NCBI RefSeq assembly: GCF_002224285.1 | Contig: NZ_CP022436.1 | Span: forward strand, 3,162,001-3,226,000 | Reading direction: 5' to 3' | Source: Arthrobacter sp. YN | GTDB taxonomy: Bacteria > Actinomycetota > Actinomycetes > Actinomycetales > Micrococcaceae | Length of the DNA: 64,000 bases | Shown: piece after piece, positions 33,883 to 44,820 of the stretch | Numbering within the stretch: position 1 is the first letter of the stretch | Layout of the letters: every line of letters starts with the position of its first letter | Translations under genes and position numbers: made by a program | The notes under the pieces: model-generated | The model's input: the letters and a program-made list of their open reading frames with translations, nothing else | What the model was told of the DNA's origin: nothing | The model's database searches: none

Positions 33883-36351
33883 ATGCTGCGTGTCGCCGTT
33901 TCCCAACTGACGACCCATTTCCGGCGGTTCGTCGCAATCGGACTCGCGGTCATGTTGTCCGTCATGTTCCTCTCCGCCACGCTGATGGTGGGTGCAAGCA
34001 CGAATGCCTCCTTGGGGGCCAGCATCGGTGAGGCGTACCGCAACGCTGACCTTGTCGCCACGTCCAAGAACGGTGAAGCATTCACCCAGGCAGCTGTGGA
34101 GGCTGCCGCGTCCGCTCCTTCAGTGGAGGACAGCTACGCCGAGCGGTCCACTTATGTCATGTTCGAGGCCGGTGGTGGCGAGCAGTATGGGCGGTTGCGC
34201 AATGCGGCGCCCGCTTCCTTGGAGGGCGCGGTCCTGTCCTCGGGGTCCATGCCGTCAAAGGCTTCGGAGGCTGTGATCGACGTCAAGACGGCCGGGCATC
34301 TTGGCCTGACCGTGGGGAGCACGCTTGAGCTCCGTGGCGCCGGACCTGTCAAGAACGCCAAGGTGAGCATTACGGGCCTCATACAGGCCACCAATGATCC
34401 CTTCTCGTCGTCGGCAGCCCAGCTGGTGGCCTCGGAATCTGTGCTGAACGCGGTCCAGGACGCCGGGGCAGGGTTTACCGGGGTGCAGTTCTCGCTCAAG
34501 GCCGGCGAGGACGTGGCCGCCGCCAAGGAGTACATCACCCATCGCATGGAAGCTGCGGGGGCTGCTGGGCCTGTGCTGGAAACAGCCCAGGAGAAGGTCA
34601 CCTCCACTGTTGCCATGCTGAGCGCTGGTCAGGATCAACTGACCATCGTGCTGCTCGCGTTCGCCGGCGTGGCCATCCTGGTCTCCACGTTGGTGGTGGC
34701 CAACACCTTCTCCGTTCTTGTGGCACAGCGAACCAGGGAGTTGGCGCTGCTGCGCTGCCTCGGTGCCGGGCGGGCACAAATCCGTGGGTCCGTCATGCTC
34801 GAAGCCCTGGTGGTCGGTTTCCTTTCCTCTGTAATGGGCGTCCTGGCGGCTACGGGCCTGATGACCGGGTTGATCGCTTGGGCCAAGTCCCAGCCTGAGC
34901 AGGCGTTCGCGACACTGGCTGTACCGCCGTCGGCCATTATTGCCGGCCTGGTGGCCGGAACCTTGTTGACCGTGGTCGCGGCGTTGGTTCCGGCCAAGGC
35001 GGCTACCGCCGTCGCGCCTCTTGCCGCCTTGCGGCCAAGCGATGACGCGTCCGTCCGGAACAAGCGCGGCAAGGTACGCCTTGTCCTGGGCTTGGTGGCC
35101 CTGCTGGGCGGAGCAGCAGCCCTGGTGTACGGCAGCGTGAACGTTTCGCTGGGCGTTGCGCTGTTGGGCGGGGCTGCCTCGTTCGTGGGCATTCTCCTCT
35201 GCTCCACGCTGTTCATCCCCACGGTGGTTGCCCTGGCCGGCAGGCTCGCCGCACCCGCGGGAGTCCCGGGCAAGCTCGCGGCCGTGAACGCCACGCGCAA
35301 CCCAGCCCGCACCTCGGCGACCGCGGCCGCGCTGCTCATCGGTGTCACGTTGGTCTCGCTCATGATGACGGGCGCGGCCACATCCCGGCAGGCATTCAAC
35401 GACACCTTGGCCGAGAACTACCCTGTGGACCTGTCGGCACAGACTGCCGTGGATGGTTCAGGCGACCACGGGCAGGCCCTCGCGAGGATCAAGGCACTCG
35501 ACGGCGTCAGCGCTGCGGTCTTGCTGCAGCCGGTAGGAACACTGGGCGATTCCGCTGCACCGGAAGGCGGCATGACCATCTACGGCCTTTCCGCCGCAGA
35601 TGCAGTCTCTGTGCTGCGCGATAACAACCTGAAGCCGGGCCCGGGCACGGTTTACCTTCCAGAAGACTCTCCAGAGGGTACTGCGACTATCTCGACGGCG
35701 GCGGGCACGGTTTCGCTCGACGCCAAGGTGCTGCGGACCCGCCATGTTCCGGCGTTTGTGGAAAGTTCCAGCATCGCTGCGTCCCCGCTGCCGGAAACGG
35801 CATCCATGGTGTGGGTGAAGCTGGACGATTCCGTGTCCACGGACCGGGTGCAGGCTCTCCAGAAAGACATCGCGGCAGCATTGGGGGTGCAGGAGCGAAC
35901 CGTCAGCGGGGCTGCGATCGAGCGCGTGACGTTCAACAGCATCATTGATGTGCTCCTGTTGGTTGTCACCGGACTGCTTGGTATCGCCGTGGTGATTGCG
36001 TTGATCGGCGTGGCCAACACCTTGTCCCTCTCGGTCTTGGAACGGACCAGGGAGAACTCCCTCCTCAGGGCCCTGGGCCTGACCAAGGGCCAGCTGCGGG
36101 GCATGCTGGCCATCGAAGCCGTGCTCGTCGCCGGGGTGGCCGCCATCATGGGTGCAGGCATGGGCATCGTCTACGGATGGCTGGGGGCGCAGGCGACCCT
36201 CGGAGGCGTAGCCAGCGTTGTTCCGGCCGTACCGTGGCTGCAACTGGCCGCAGTATTTGGAGTGGCCGTGGTGGCCGGGCTCCTGGCGTCGGTGATCCCG
36301 GCCCGGCGCGCCGCACGCCTCTCCCCCGTCGAGGGCCTGGCCACCGCCTAA
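33883..36351 (+). CDS. FtsX-like ABC transporter permease (macrolide/peptide exporter type)
   Basis: 822 residues with two FtsX domains: membrane block around residues 255-370 (LTIVLLAFAGVAILVSTLVVANTF... and a 3-helix set), a central helix-pair region (~400-460), and a second block at 690-815 ending in helices with EGLATA. Large outer domains lie at about 40-240 and 500-680. This is the 8-10 helix layout of large LolE/MacB-like permeases. Together with the ATPase and the two-component pair it probably forms an envelope-stress or antimicrobial-peptide response module (inference). Confidence 0.9.
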   Translation: MLRVAVSQLTTHFRRFVAIGLAVMLSVMFLSATLMVGASTNASLGASIGEAYRNADLVATSKNGEAFTQAAVEAAASAPSVEDSYAERSTYVMFEAGGGEQYGRLRNAAPASLEGAVLSSGSMPSKASEAVIDVKTAGHLGLTVGSTLELRGAGPVKNAKVSITGLIQATNDPFSSSAAQLVASESVLNAVQDAGAGFTGVQFSLKAGEDVAAAKEYITHRMEAAGAAGPVLETAQEKVTSTVAMLSAGQDQLTIVLLAFAGVAILVSTLVVANTFSVLVAQRTRELALLRCLGAGRAQIRGSVMLEALVVGFLSSVMGVLAATGLMTGLIAWAKSQPEQAFATLAVPPSAIIAGLVAGTLLTVVAALVPAKAATAVAPLAALRPSDDASVRNKRGKVRLVLGLVALLGGAAALVYGSVNVSLGVALLGGAASFVGILLCSTLFIPTVVALAGRLAAPAGVPGKLAAVNATRNPARTSATAAALLIGVTLVSLMMTGAATSRQAFNDTLAENYPVDLSAQTAVDGSGDHGQALARIKALDGVSAAVLLQPVGTLGDSAAPEGGMTIYGLSAADAVSVLRDNNLKPGPGTVYLPEDSPEGTATISTAAGTVSLDAKVLRTRHVPAFVESSSIAASPLPETASMVWVKLDDSVSTDRVQALQKDIAAALGVQERTVSGAAIERVTFNSIIDVLLLVVTGLLGIAVVIALIGVANTLSLSVLERTRENSLLRALGLTKGQLRGMLAIEAVLVAGVAAIMGAGMGIVYGWLGAQATLGGVASVVPAVPWLQLAAVFGVAVVAGLLASVIPARRAARLSPVEGLATA

Positions 36352-36357
36352 GGCATC

Positions 36358-36472
36358 AACGCTCGCTCACATCACCACGCCAAACGAGAATCGCTCTCTC
36401 ACTTCCCGCGGTAAAGCTGACGGGAAGTGAGAGAGCGATTCCTCTTTATGGATGGTATGTGAGAGAACGTCC
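36358..36472. repeat. Repeat cluster with 21-bp perfect hairpin between convergent genes
   Basis: Related copies of the CTCTCTCAC-type element seen at 28391: AACGCTCGCTCACATCA (36358-36374), a 21-base copy at 36388-36408, its exact inverse at 36421-36441 (12-base loop between), and another inverse copy ending at 36472. Lies between the permease and metG, so may also act as a two-way terminator. Only a short T stretch (CTCTTT) is present. Confidence 0.8.
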
Positions 36473-38031
36473 TAGGCTTCGGCAGGCTCTTCGTAGCGGG
36501 GGAAGATCGGGGCAGGAGCCGGCAACTGGGTGCCCGCAACGATCGGCGTGGCGATCGCGGCGAACTGCCTCGCCTCGCCTTCGGCTTGGCCCAGGACTTC
36601 AAGCAGCTTGGCGGACGACGACGGCATGACCGGCTGGGCGAGGATCGCGACGATCCTCACTACCTCCAAGGTGACGTACAAAACCGTATTCATGCGGGCG
36701 ATGTCGGTCTTCCGCAGGACCCAGGGGGCCTGGTCCGCAAAGTAGGCGTTGGTATCGCCCAGTACGGTCCAGATGGCTTCCAGCGCGCGGCTGAATTCCT
36801 GCTTGTCGAACGCTGAACGGGCTGTTGCCAGCAACTCCCCTGCCTGCGTCAGCAAGGCAGTGTCCTCCGCCGTGAAATCTCCGGGCACCGGGACCTTGCC
36901 TTCGCAGTTTTTCGCCACCATGGACAGCGAACGCTGGGCAAGGTTGCCGAAGTTGTTGGCCAGATCCGAGTTCATGCGGCCCACGATCGCCTCGTGGTTG
37001 TAATTGCCATCCGCACCGAACGGAACTTCGCGGAGGAAGAAGTACCGGCACTGGTCCAGGCCGTACTGCGCTACGAAGTCCTGCGGCGCGACGACGTTGC
37101 CCAGGGACTTGGACATCTTCACGCCGTTGTTGGTGAGGAAGCCGTGGATCATGACGCGCTGTGGCAGCTCAAGTCCGGCGCTCATGAGGAACGCCGGCCA
37201 GTAGATCGCATGGAAACGCGAAATGTCCTTGCCGATCACGTGGACGTCGGCGGGCCAGAACTTCTTGAAGGATTCCGACTCGATGTCCGGGTAGCCAACG
37301 CCGGTAAGGTAGTTGGTCAGGGCGTCAACCCAGACGTACATGACGTGCTTCTCATCGCCGGGGACAGGAACGCCCCAGTCGAAGGTGGTACGGCTGATGG
37401 ACAGGTCCTCAAGACCACGCTTGACGAAACTGATGACCTCGTTGAAACGGGACTGCGGTGCGCCGAACTCGGGCTGCGCCTCATAGAGGGCAAGGAGCTT
37501 TTCCTGGTAGTTGGAAAGCCGGAAGAAGTAGCTCTCCTCCGCAGTCCAGGTGACCAGGGTGTCCGTCTCCTTGGAGTAACGGAGACCGTCCTCTTTCACA
37601 ACGGTGTCGTCTTCTACGTAGTACGCCTCGTCACGGACGGAGTACCAGCCCTCGTACTTGGACAGGTAGATGTCGCCATTGGCTTCCATCTTCTTCCAAA
37701 TGGCCTGCGAGGCGGCGTAGTGGTCCTGGTCGGTGGTGCGGATGAAGCGGTCATGGGAGATCCCCAGGTCCTGGCTCATCTGCTTGAACGCAGCCGAGTT
37801 GCGGTCGGCGAGCTGCTTGGCAGTGATGCCTTCTTTCTCGGCAGACTGCTGCATCTTGAGTCCGTGCTCGTCCGTTCCGGTCATGAAGAACACTTCATGG
37901 CCGTCAAGGCGCTTGAAGCGCGCCATGGCATCAGTTGCAATGACCTCGTAGGCGTGGCCGATGTGCGGCACGCCGTTGGGGTAGCTGATTGCGGTGGTGA
38001 TGTAGAACGGGGATTTCTCTGGAGACGTCAC
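36472..38031 (-). CDS. metG: Methionyl-tRNA synthetase
   Basis: 519 residues, class I aaRS. N-terminal [19 protein letters not shown] (HIGH-type), SETDT...[18 protein letters not shown], and [17 protein letters not shown] (KMSKS). No zinc-finger cysteines are seen and no C-terminal tRNA-binding-like domain, the short form usual for actinobacteria. Starts 34 bases after the ABC ATPase gene; probably on its transcript, an unusual pairing. Confidence 0.96.
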   Translation of the reverse strand: MTSPEKSPFYITTAISYPNGVPHIGHAYEVIATDAMARFKRLDGHEVFFMTGTDEHGLKMQQSAEKEGITAKQLADRNSAAFKQMSQDLGISHDRFIRTTDQDHYAASQAIWKKMEANGDIYLSKYEGWYSVRDEAYYVEDDTVVKEDGLRYSKETDTLVTWTAEESYFFRLSNYQEKLLALYEAQPEFGAPQSRFNEVISFVKRGLEDLSISRTTFDWGVPVPGDEKHVMYVWVDALTNYLTGVGYPDIESESFKKFWPADVHVIGKDISRFHAIYWPAFLMSAGLELPQRVMIHGFLTNNGVKMSKSLGNVVAPQDFVAQYGLDQCRYFFLREVPFGADGNYNHEAIVGRMNSDLANNFGNLAQRSLSMVAKNCEGKVPVPGDFTAEDTALLTQAGELLATARSAFDKQEFSRALEAIWTVLGDTNAYFADQAPWVLRKTDIARMNTVLYVTLEVVRIVAILAQPVMPSSSAKLLEVLGQAEGEARQFAAIATPIVAGTQLPAPAPIFPRYEEPAEA

Positions 38032-38065
38032 TCTAAGAAGTTACCTTTTTTTGGGATGAAATAGC

Positions 38066-38821
38066 TTAGTTAAGTTCGGTCAGCGTATCGCTGAGCCGCA
38101 CCAGCTCGTGGTCGTGGGAGGCTACCAGAACGGCGATGCCATCGCTTGTGGTGTCCTTCAGGATCCCGATGATGCGGTTGGCTGCTGCCCGGTCCAGGCT
38201 GGCCGTGGGTTCGTCCACTACCAGCACACGGGTGCCCAGGATCAGCGCGCGGGCGATGGCGACGCGCTGGCGCTCACCGCCGGAGAGCTGTGCAGGACGG
38301 TGCCGCATGCGACGACCCAGGCCCACCAGGTCCAGGAGGTCCTTGGCCATTTCCGTCCGCTGTTCCACTTCGCCGTCGGGCACGGCGGGAAGCAGGACGT
38401 TCTCCAGGGCGCTCATGCCGTCGATCAGGGCGCCGCCCTGGTCCACATAGCCGATGAGTGCGCGGCGGCGGTCGGCGATCTCGTCATCGCCCATGGTGTC
38501 CAGAGGCAGGCCCTCCCAAAAGACCTTGCCCGACGTCGGGAGCGTCAGTCCGGCGCTCACCGTCAAGATGCTGGTCTTGCCGGAGCCGCTTCGGCCGGCG
38601 ATGCAGTGCATCTCTCCGGCGTGCAGGGTGAGGTTGAAGTCGTCGACGACGTCCACTTCCTCGGCGCCACCCTTGTCGCCACCGTAGTGGATGGTGACGC
38701 GGCTCAATTCCAAGGGAGTTGCGTGGTCGGAGGCCTTCACGATCGTGTTGGCGCGGGTCTGCAGCGACTCTTCCGTGGATTCCGGGGTGGCCGTCAGCTC
38801 GGGGTTGAGTTTGTCAGTCAT
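38066..38821 (-). CDS. ABC transporter ATP-binding protein (second FtsX system)
   Basis: 251 residues from ATG 38821, which overlaps the permease stop by 4 bases (ATGA). Walker A GRSGSGKTS, Q-loop GYVDQGGALIDGMSALEN, signature LSGGERQRVAIARAL, Walker B VLVVDEPTASLDR, H-loop SHDHE. Q-loop and LIDGMSALENVLLP are typical of MacB-type ATPases; an alternative start at 38854 lies in the permease. Pairs with the large permease upstream. Confidence 0.92.
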   Translation of the reverse strand: MTDKLNPELTATPESTEESLQTRANTIVKASDHATPLELSRVTIHYGGDKGGAEEVDVVDDFNLTLHAGEMHCIAGRSGSGKTSILTVSAGLTLPTSGKVFWEGLPLDTMGDDEIADRRRALIGYVDQGGALIDGMSALENVLLPAVPDGEVEQRTEMAKDLLDLVGLGRRMRHRPAQLSGGERQRVAIARALILGTRVLVVDEPTASLDRAAANRIIGILKDTTSDGIAVLVASHDHELVRLSDTLTELN

Positions 38822-41628
38822 TTGACTACTTTCGTTGCAATCGGAATCCAGCAAATTACGGCCAGCAGACCGGCCAGACCGGCCCAGAGGGCCGCGTAGG
38901 GAGCCAACAGCAGTCCCAGCCCCAAGGCGCCAAGGACGCCCAGGGGAAGAGCCACTGTGCCCACAAGGGCGTTCTCGAAGAAGCGGACCTGGCCCAGCAT
39001 GTCCGGGTTCCAGCCCATGGCCTTCAAGGTACCGAGGTACTCCCGCTTGGCATGGAGTTCAAAGCGCCCGGTCACGAGGGTCAGCAGCAGGCCCACCACT
39101 ACTCCGAAGACCGCCAGGATGACGCTCGGCAAGGCGATGCTTGCAGCTGCCAAGCCACTCAAAGCACTGGCACCGGCTGCCCGGGGGATGTCAATCAGCA
39201 GGGCGATCAAGGCACCCACTGCAGCACCGAACACGCCTACTGCCACGGCAAGGGAGATGGAGTTGAACCGGTTGGTGGTGAGCTGCCGGTTGGCGAACGT
39301 CAAGGGGGAATCCACCGTTACCAGGCGATCATCGTGCTGTGGTTCCTGATCGATCACTACACGGTGACGCAGCTGCTGGGCTGCCAGCAGCGCGGCCCCA
39401 CTGTAGATGATGAGCATGGTCACGGAAACAATGACGGTGGCAATATTCCAGCTGAGCAAGCTCAGGACGAGACCGGCTGCGGCAAGGGCCGCAGCGCCCA
39501 CCGCAAACTCTTCGAGGACCCAGGACCGGATGCGTTTCTGCGTCCAGCCCATCGCCCTGAGGATGCCTGCTTCGCTCCGGCGCTGGCGGATGTAGCTGAC
39601 GGTCGAGGCGCCTGTCAGGAGGGTTGCGCCCAGCAGGGTCAGGAAGAGCAAGGTGATGTTGGTACTGGTCAGCGAACCGGAGACCGCATCGGCAGCATCC
39701 TGGCGGACCCAGGACTGCTGGACGGTGCCCAACGGCGATTCCTTGCCGGCGTCGTCCTTGCTGTATCCGGGGACAAAGATATTGGCATCTTCGCGTGCCG
39801 AACCTGCAACGACTGTGGCTTCCAGGCCGAGCTCGCGAATCTGCGTGGCCAGCTTCTCCACCTCGGGCTGCGCCGTCTTCCAGTTGCCGGCGGCGGAGGC
39901 CTTGACCCGGACGGCGTCAATGACGTCGGCGTTGGTGTCGTAGCCACGGGCTGCGGCTAGACCGTAGTAATCGGTGATGGCACCGGCGGACTGGCTGACC
40001 AGACCGGTAGCGCTCAGCGAAGGCTTCAGTTCCGTACCTTCGACGTCCTTGCCCTCAGCGTCCTTGGTGAGCGTCATCGGCGTGGGATCGTAGCCGCCCA
40101 GGGGGAGCTTGTTGACGTCCCCGGCTGCCGACTGGACGTCGGCGGGGTCAAACGTGCCGTACACCATGGGCAACGGCGCGGCCGGCTTCTTGCCCGTTTC
40201 CAGGTCTTCCCGGTAGGAGCGCTCATCGACTGGTTTGCGCTGCGTCTGGTCCACGGCGGCACCGAAGGAGGACTTCTCAGGCAGGCGGTTGACCGTCACC
40301 CAGTCGCCCGGCGTCGCGCTCTTGTCCGAAGCACCGTTGGAGGCTTCGTCGCCGTCCTTGTACTTGGGGGCTGCGGCAAACGCCGCGCTCCAGGTGGCGG
40401 GGTTGTACAGGCCCTGGCTGAAGGAGGCCGTGCTGCCCAGCAGCTTGCTGTGATCTGTGGAACCCGGCCATTCGAGGGCAAACGGGGACTTGGAAACGAA
40501 GGGGAGGTAGTCCTTGTCCAGGCTCCGCGTCACCGTGCCGACCTCGTTGACCACCTTGCCACTGGCGTCCAGTTCCTCGATCTTCACCGAGTACTGCAGG
40601 TCAAGGGATGTGCCGGAGCGGACAATCAGCGGGATGGCCTGGGAATCGTCGGTCAGCAAACCGTCACGCTTGGCCTGCTGGTACTGGGTCATCAGAGGCG
40701 CCCAGTACTTGAGCTTGACGCCCAGGAAGTCAGGACCTTCTTCCAACTGGTCCATGCTGAGGCCGGTGGTGAAGAGGCTCTCGAAGTGGCGTCCAATGGC
40801 TCCTGCGTCACGGGCATCGGCCGGCGGAGCCTTCTCAAGGGGTGCCAGGAAGTCTCCTGCGGATCCCAACAGCGCCCTTTCGGCGGCAGGGTCAACCGCG
40901 ACGACGGACTCGGTCACCTCCGGGGCCAGTGGCAGCGCCACGGAGAGGTTGAAAAGGTTGTGCTCGGAGCCAAGTGCCGGAGCCGGGAATTTGATGCCGG
41001 TCTCGCCTTCGGGGCCGGCGATCCTGACGTTGGAGCCGCCTGCAGCCTGCTCTTGGATCAAGCGGCCTTTGCCCAAGGTGCCTTCTGCGCTGGTCTTGAA
41101 GAGCGTCTGCTGGTTCACACCATCAGAACTCGTGGCAGAGGCCGTCAGGCGGTACTTCTTGGGGGTATCGGACAACACCGATTCCGCAGCGGGCCATTTG
41201 CTGGAATCCATGGCCGAAGGATCCCCCGCGGTCACGGCTCCGGCCAGGCCGGCGTTGTACCCAAGGTAGTCCATGGCATTGAGGCGGGGAGCCTCCAGGT
41301 TCTGCGAAACGCGCGAAACCAGGCTGATGGGTGCGGCCACAGCCGTTTGGCCCATGGTGCGGATCTTCTCCAGCTGCTCAAAGCTGATGCCGCCTTGGCC
41401 GTTGGCGATTTCCGGCTGGATCAATGCACCGCCGTCGCCATCTTGGGCCTGGTCAGGCTTGGCCTGGACCAGGATGTCGTAGAGTCCCCGCGAGTTCTCA
41501 TCCACTGTCCGGTTCAAAGCAGCCTGGGACTGGCTCTGGACGAGGACGGACAAGCACATTGCGACGATCAAAATGGCCGCGGTCAGCAGCAGCACACGGC
41601 TTCTGATGAACCTTTGGACGGCGTTCAT
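38818..41628 (-). CDS. Large FtsX-like ABC transporter permease
   Basis: 936 residues from ATG 41628 (GGGAG 5 bases before). One N-terminal membrane helix (residues ~14-32), then about 590 residues of outside domain (LISLVSRVS..., no cysteines seen), then six or seven helices (from ~630) with FtsX-domain features (VSYIRQRRSEAGILRAMGWTQKRI, KREYLGTLKAMGWNPDML). The huge extracytoplasmic part is Gly/Ser/Ala/Asp-rich and unlike the first transporter's. Transport role unknown; perhaps cell-wall or lipid related. Confidence 0.88.
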   Translation of the reverse strand: MNAVQRFIRSRVLLLTAAILIVAMCLSVLVQSQSQAALNRTVDENSRGLYDILVQAKPDQAQDGDGGALIQPEIANGQGGISFEQLEKIRTMGQTAVAAPISLVSRVSQNLEAPRLNAMDYLGYNAGLAGAVTAGDPSAMDSSKWPAAESVLSDTPKKYRLTASATSSDGVNQQTLFKTSAEGTLGKGRLIQEQAAGGSNVRIAGPEGETGIKFPAPALGSEHNLFNLSVALPLAPEVTESVVAVDPAAERALLGSAGDFLAPLEKAPPADARDAGAIGRHFESLFTTGLSMDQLEEGPDFLGVKLKYWAPLMTQYQQAKRDGLLTDDSQAIPLIVRSGTSLDLQYSVKIEELDASGKVVNEVGTVTRSLDKDYLPFVSKSPFALEWPGSTDHSKLLGSTASFSQGLYNPATWSAAFAAAPKYKDGDEASNGASDKSATPGDWVTVNRLPEKSSFGAAVDQTQRKPVDERSYREDLETGKKPAAPLPMVYGTFDPADVQSAAGDVNKLPLGGYDPTPMTLTKDAEGKDVEGTELKPSLSATGLVSQSAGAITDYYGLAAARGYDTNADVIDAVRVKASAAGNWKTAQPEVEKLATQIRELGLEATVVAGSAREDANIFVPGYSKDDAGKESPLGTVQQSWVRQDAADAVSGSLTSTNITLLFLTLLGATLLTGASTVSYIRQRRSEAGILRAMGWTQKRIRSWVLEEFAVGAAALAAAGLVLSLLSWNIATVIVSVTMLIIYSGAALLAAQQLRHRVVIDQEPQHDDRLVTVDSPLTFANRQLTTNRFNSISLAVAVGVFGAAVGALIALLIDIPRAAGASALSGLAAASIALPSVILAVFGVVVGLLLTLVTGRFELHAKREYLGTLKAMGWNPDMLGQVRFFENALVGTVALPLGVLGALGLGLLLAPYAALWAGLAGLLAVICWIPIATKVVK

Positions 41629-41721
41629 TGGGCTCCCTGAGACCTTGATTGCGGGCGCGCACACGGAGACCGGAATTCCTCAAAAGACACAGGGGAATAC
41701 CGGGCTTTAGGTGCAAAAGTT

Positions 41722-41781
41722 GTGGCCGGCCTGCTGCCGGGTCCGAATCCCGGACCCAGCCATTGTAAGCAGACCGGCCAC
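41722..41781 (-). terminator. Large hairpin downstream of serA
   Basis: Outer arms GTGGCCGG(C)CTGC and GCAGACCGGCCAC (13 bp, one mismatch) enclose a second perfect hairpin GGGTCCG/CGGACCC. On the minus strand AACTTTTGC follows. Likely serA terminator; fills much of the 41629-41843 gap. Confidence 0.75.
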
Positions 41782-41843
41782 GCCTGCGTGCCAAAGGTGT
41801 GTCGCCGGCACGCGAACTCAGCTGATGGAAATCAGTTGCAGTC

Positions 41844-43439
41844 CTAGTCCTCCAGATCCACTTCCCGGACCATGTCGGCTCCGATGCCGGCCTTGATGGC
41901 CTCCAGGACCTGCTGCGGAACAGAGCTGTCGATGGTCAGGAGAGCAAGAACCTGGCCGCCTTCAGTCTGGCGGGCCACCTGCATGCCGCCGATGTTGATG
42001 TTGTTCATGCCCAGGATGTGTCCAATGGTGCCGATGACGCCGGGACGGTCTGCATAGGCCACCACCACCAGGTGCTCGCTGATGGGGATTTCCACGTCGT
42101 ACCCGTTGACGCCCACGAGCTTCTCCACTTGCTTGGGCCCTGTGAGGGTTCCGGCTACGGAGATCTGGGAACCATCGCTGAGGGCACCACGGATGGTCAG
42201 GACGTTGCGGTAGTCCTCAGCGTCCGGGGTGGTGATGAGGCGGGTGTTGATGCCGCGCTGTTCGGCGATCACGGGTGCATTGACGTAGGAGACCTGCTCC
42301 GTCACCACGTCGGCGAAAACGCCCTTCAGTGCGGCAAGTTCGAGAACCTTGACGTCCAGTGCGGCAATTTCGCCCGCCACTTCCACGTCGATCTGGGTGA
42401 GGGAAGCGTGGGTCAGCGCCGTGAAGATCCGGCCCAGCTTTTCGATCAGCGGGATACCCGGACGGACATCCGGAGCGATGACGCCGCCGGCGACGTTGAC
42501 GGCGTCGGGTACCAGCTCGCCGGCAAGTGCCAGGCGAACCGACTTGGCCACCGAGACGCCGGCTTTCTCCTGTGCTTCGTCGGTGGAAGCACCCAGGTGC
42601 GGGGTCACAATGACGTTGTCGAACTCGAAGAACGGCAGGTCCGTGCTGGGCTCCTTGACGAAGACGTCCACGCCGGCACCGGCGATCTGGCCTTCCTTCA
42701 GGGCAACGTGAAGTGCTTCCTCGTCCACCAGGCCGCCACGGGCCACGTTGACCACGTAGGCCGTTTCCTTCATCTTGCGGAAGGCGTCGGCTCCCAGCAT
42801 GCCCACCGTTTCCGGCGTCTTGGGCATGTGGATGGTGATGAAGTCGGAATTCTCCAGAAGTTCATCCAAGGTGACCAGCTTGACGCCCAGCTGGGCGGCG
42901 CGGGCTGCAGTGATGTAGGGGTCGTACGCAAGGATCTGGGTATCAAAACCCTGGAGGCGTGCTGCCACCAAAGCACCGATGCGGCCCAGGCCGATGATGC
43001 CGATCTTCTTCTCGAAGAGTTCGATTCCCGTGTACTTGGAGCGCTTCCACTCACCGTTCTTCAGCGCAGAGCTGGCCTGCGGAATGTGGCGGGCCAAGCT
43101 GAGGATGTGTCCTACCGTGAGCTCGGCGGCGGAGACAATGTTGGACGTCGGGGCATTAACCACCATGACGCCTGCCTGGGTGGCGGCCTTGATGTCTACA
43201 TTGTCCAGCCCAACACCCGCGCGGGCGATGACCTTCAGGTTCTTCGCGGCGGCAATGGCTTCGGCATCCACCTGGGTAGCCGAGCGGACCAAAATGGCGT
43301 CAACGTCAACGATTGCGGACAGCAGCTGGGAACGGTCTGCGCCGTCGGTCTGGCGGATTTCAAAGTCCGGGCCCAGAGCCTCGACTGTGGCGGGCGAAAG
43401 TTCCTCGGCGAGGAGGACGACGGGTTTGCTGGCTGACAC
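41844..43439 (-). CDS. serA: D-3-phosphoglycerate dehydrogenase (ACT-domain form)
   Basis: First step of serine synthesis from 3-phosphoglycerate. 531 residues from GTG (AAGGTG 7 bases upstream). NAD site GIIGLGRIGALVAARL, catalytic Arg/His motifs NVARGGLVDEEALH and TPHLGASTDEAQ, then an intervening domain (ALDVKVLELAALKGVFADV) and a C-terminal ACT domain (ADRPGVIGTIGHILGMNNINIGGMQV), which binds serine for feedback control in type-1 enzymes. Monocistronic by its terminator; ilvC lies 288 bases upstream. Confidence 0.97.
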   Translation of the reverse strand: MSASKPVVLLAEELSPATVEALGPDFEIRQTDGADRSQLLSAIVDVDAILVRSATQVDAEAIAAAKNLKVIARAGVGLDNVDIKAATQAGVMVVNAPTSNIVSAAELTVGHILSLARHIPQASSALKNGEWKRSKYTGIELFEKKIGIIGLGRIGALVAARLQGFDTQILAYDPYITAARAAQLGVKLVTLDELLENSDFITIHMPKTPETVGMLGADAFRKMKETAYVVNVARGGLVDEEALHVALKEGQIAGAGVDVFVKEPSTDLPFFEFDNVIVTPHLGASTDEAQEKAGVSVAKSVRLALAGELVPDAVNVAGGVIAPDVRPGIPLIEKLGRIFTALTHASLTQIDVEVAGEIAALDVKVLELAALKGVFADVVTEQVSYVNAPVIAEQRGINTRLITTPDAEDYRNVLTIRGALSDGSQISVAGTLTGPKQVEKLVGVNGYDVEIPISEHLVVVAYADRPGVIGTIGHILGMNNINIGGMQVARQTEGGQVLALLTIDSSVPQQVLEAIKAGIGADMVREVDLED

Positions 43440-43657
43440 GGGGAGGCACCTTACTTTGGACAACTTTTGGGACAGGACTGGACAAGGAGCGGATGCGTGG
43501 CCCGGGGCACGGCGCCGGGACCAGCCCAGAATATCGAATCCGGGCAGGGATTCCGGTGCCGGCGGGGGATGTTACGGCCGGGCCGGTAGCCGTTGTGAAG
43601 AAGTTCACAGCCAAGGAGACTGATGGAAACGGGAGCGAAATGCCGGTGATACGGCAA

Positions 43658-43688
43658 CGCCCGCCCGGCTTTGTCCACCGGGCGGGCG
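43658..43688 (-). terminator. Terminator of ilvC
   Basis: Perfect 11-bp hairpin CGCCCGCCCGG / CCGGGCGGGCG with a 9-base loop, 39 bases past the ilvC stop. Weak T tract (TTGCC). The remainder of the 43440-43727 gap shows no gene. Confidence 0.75.
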
Positions 43689-43727
43689 CGTCGTTGTGGC
43701 GGAGGCCGTCAGGCCGGCGCCGAAGGA

Positions 43728-44780
<1,053 letters not shown>

Positions 44781-44820
44781 TTAGATATTGATTGTGGTGC
44801 TGCGGTACTGGACGTTCTGC

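Noticed and set aside
41700..41790. tRNA-like T-loop string GGGTCCGAATCCCGG near serA
   Set aside because: No acceptor, D or anticodon stem can be built; the nested inverted repeats fit a terminator.
42018..43436. 472-codon plus-strand open frame opposite serA
   Set aside because: Antisense frame produced by GC bias of serA; not conserved-looking.
43440..43727. Possible small gene between serA and ilvC
   Set aside because: Only short frames without ribosome sites; the region holds the ilvC hairpin.
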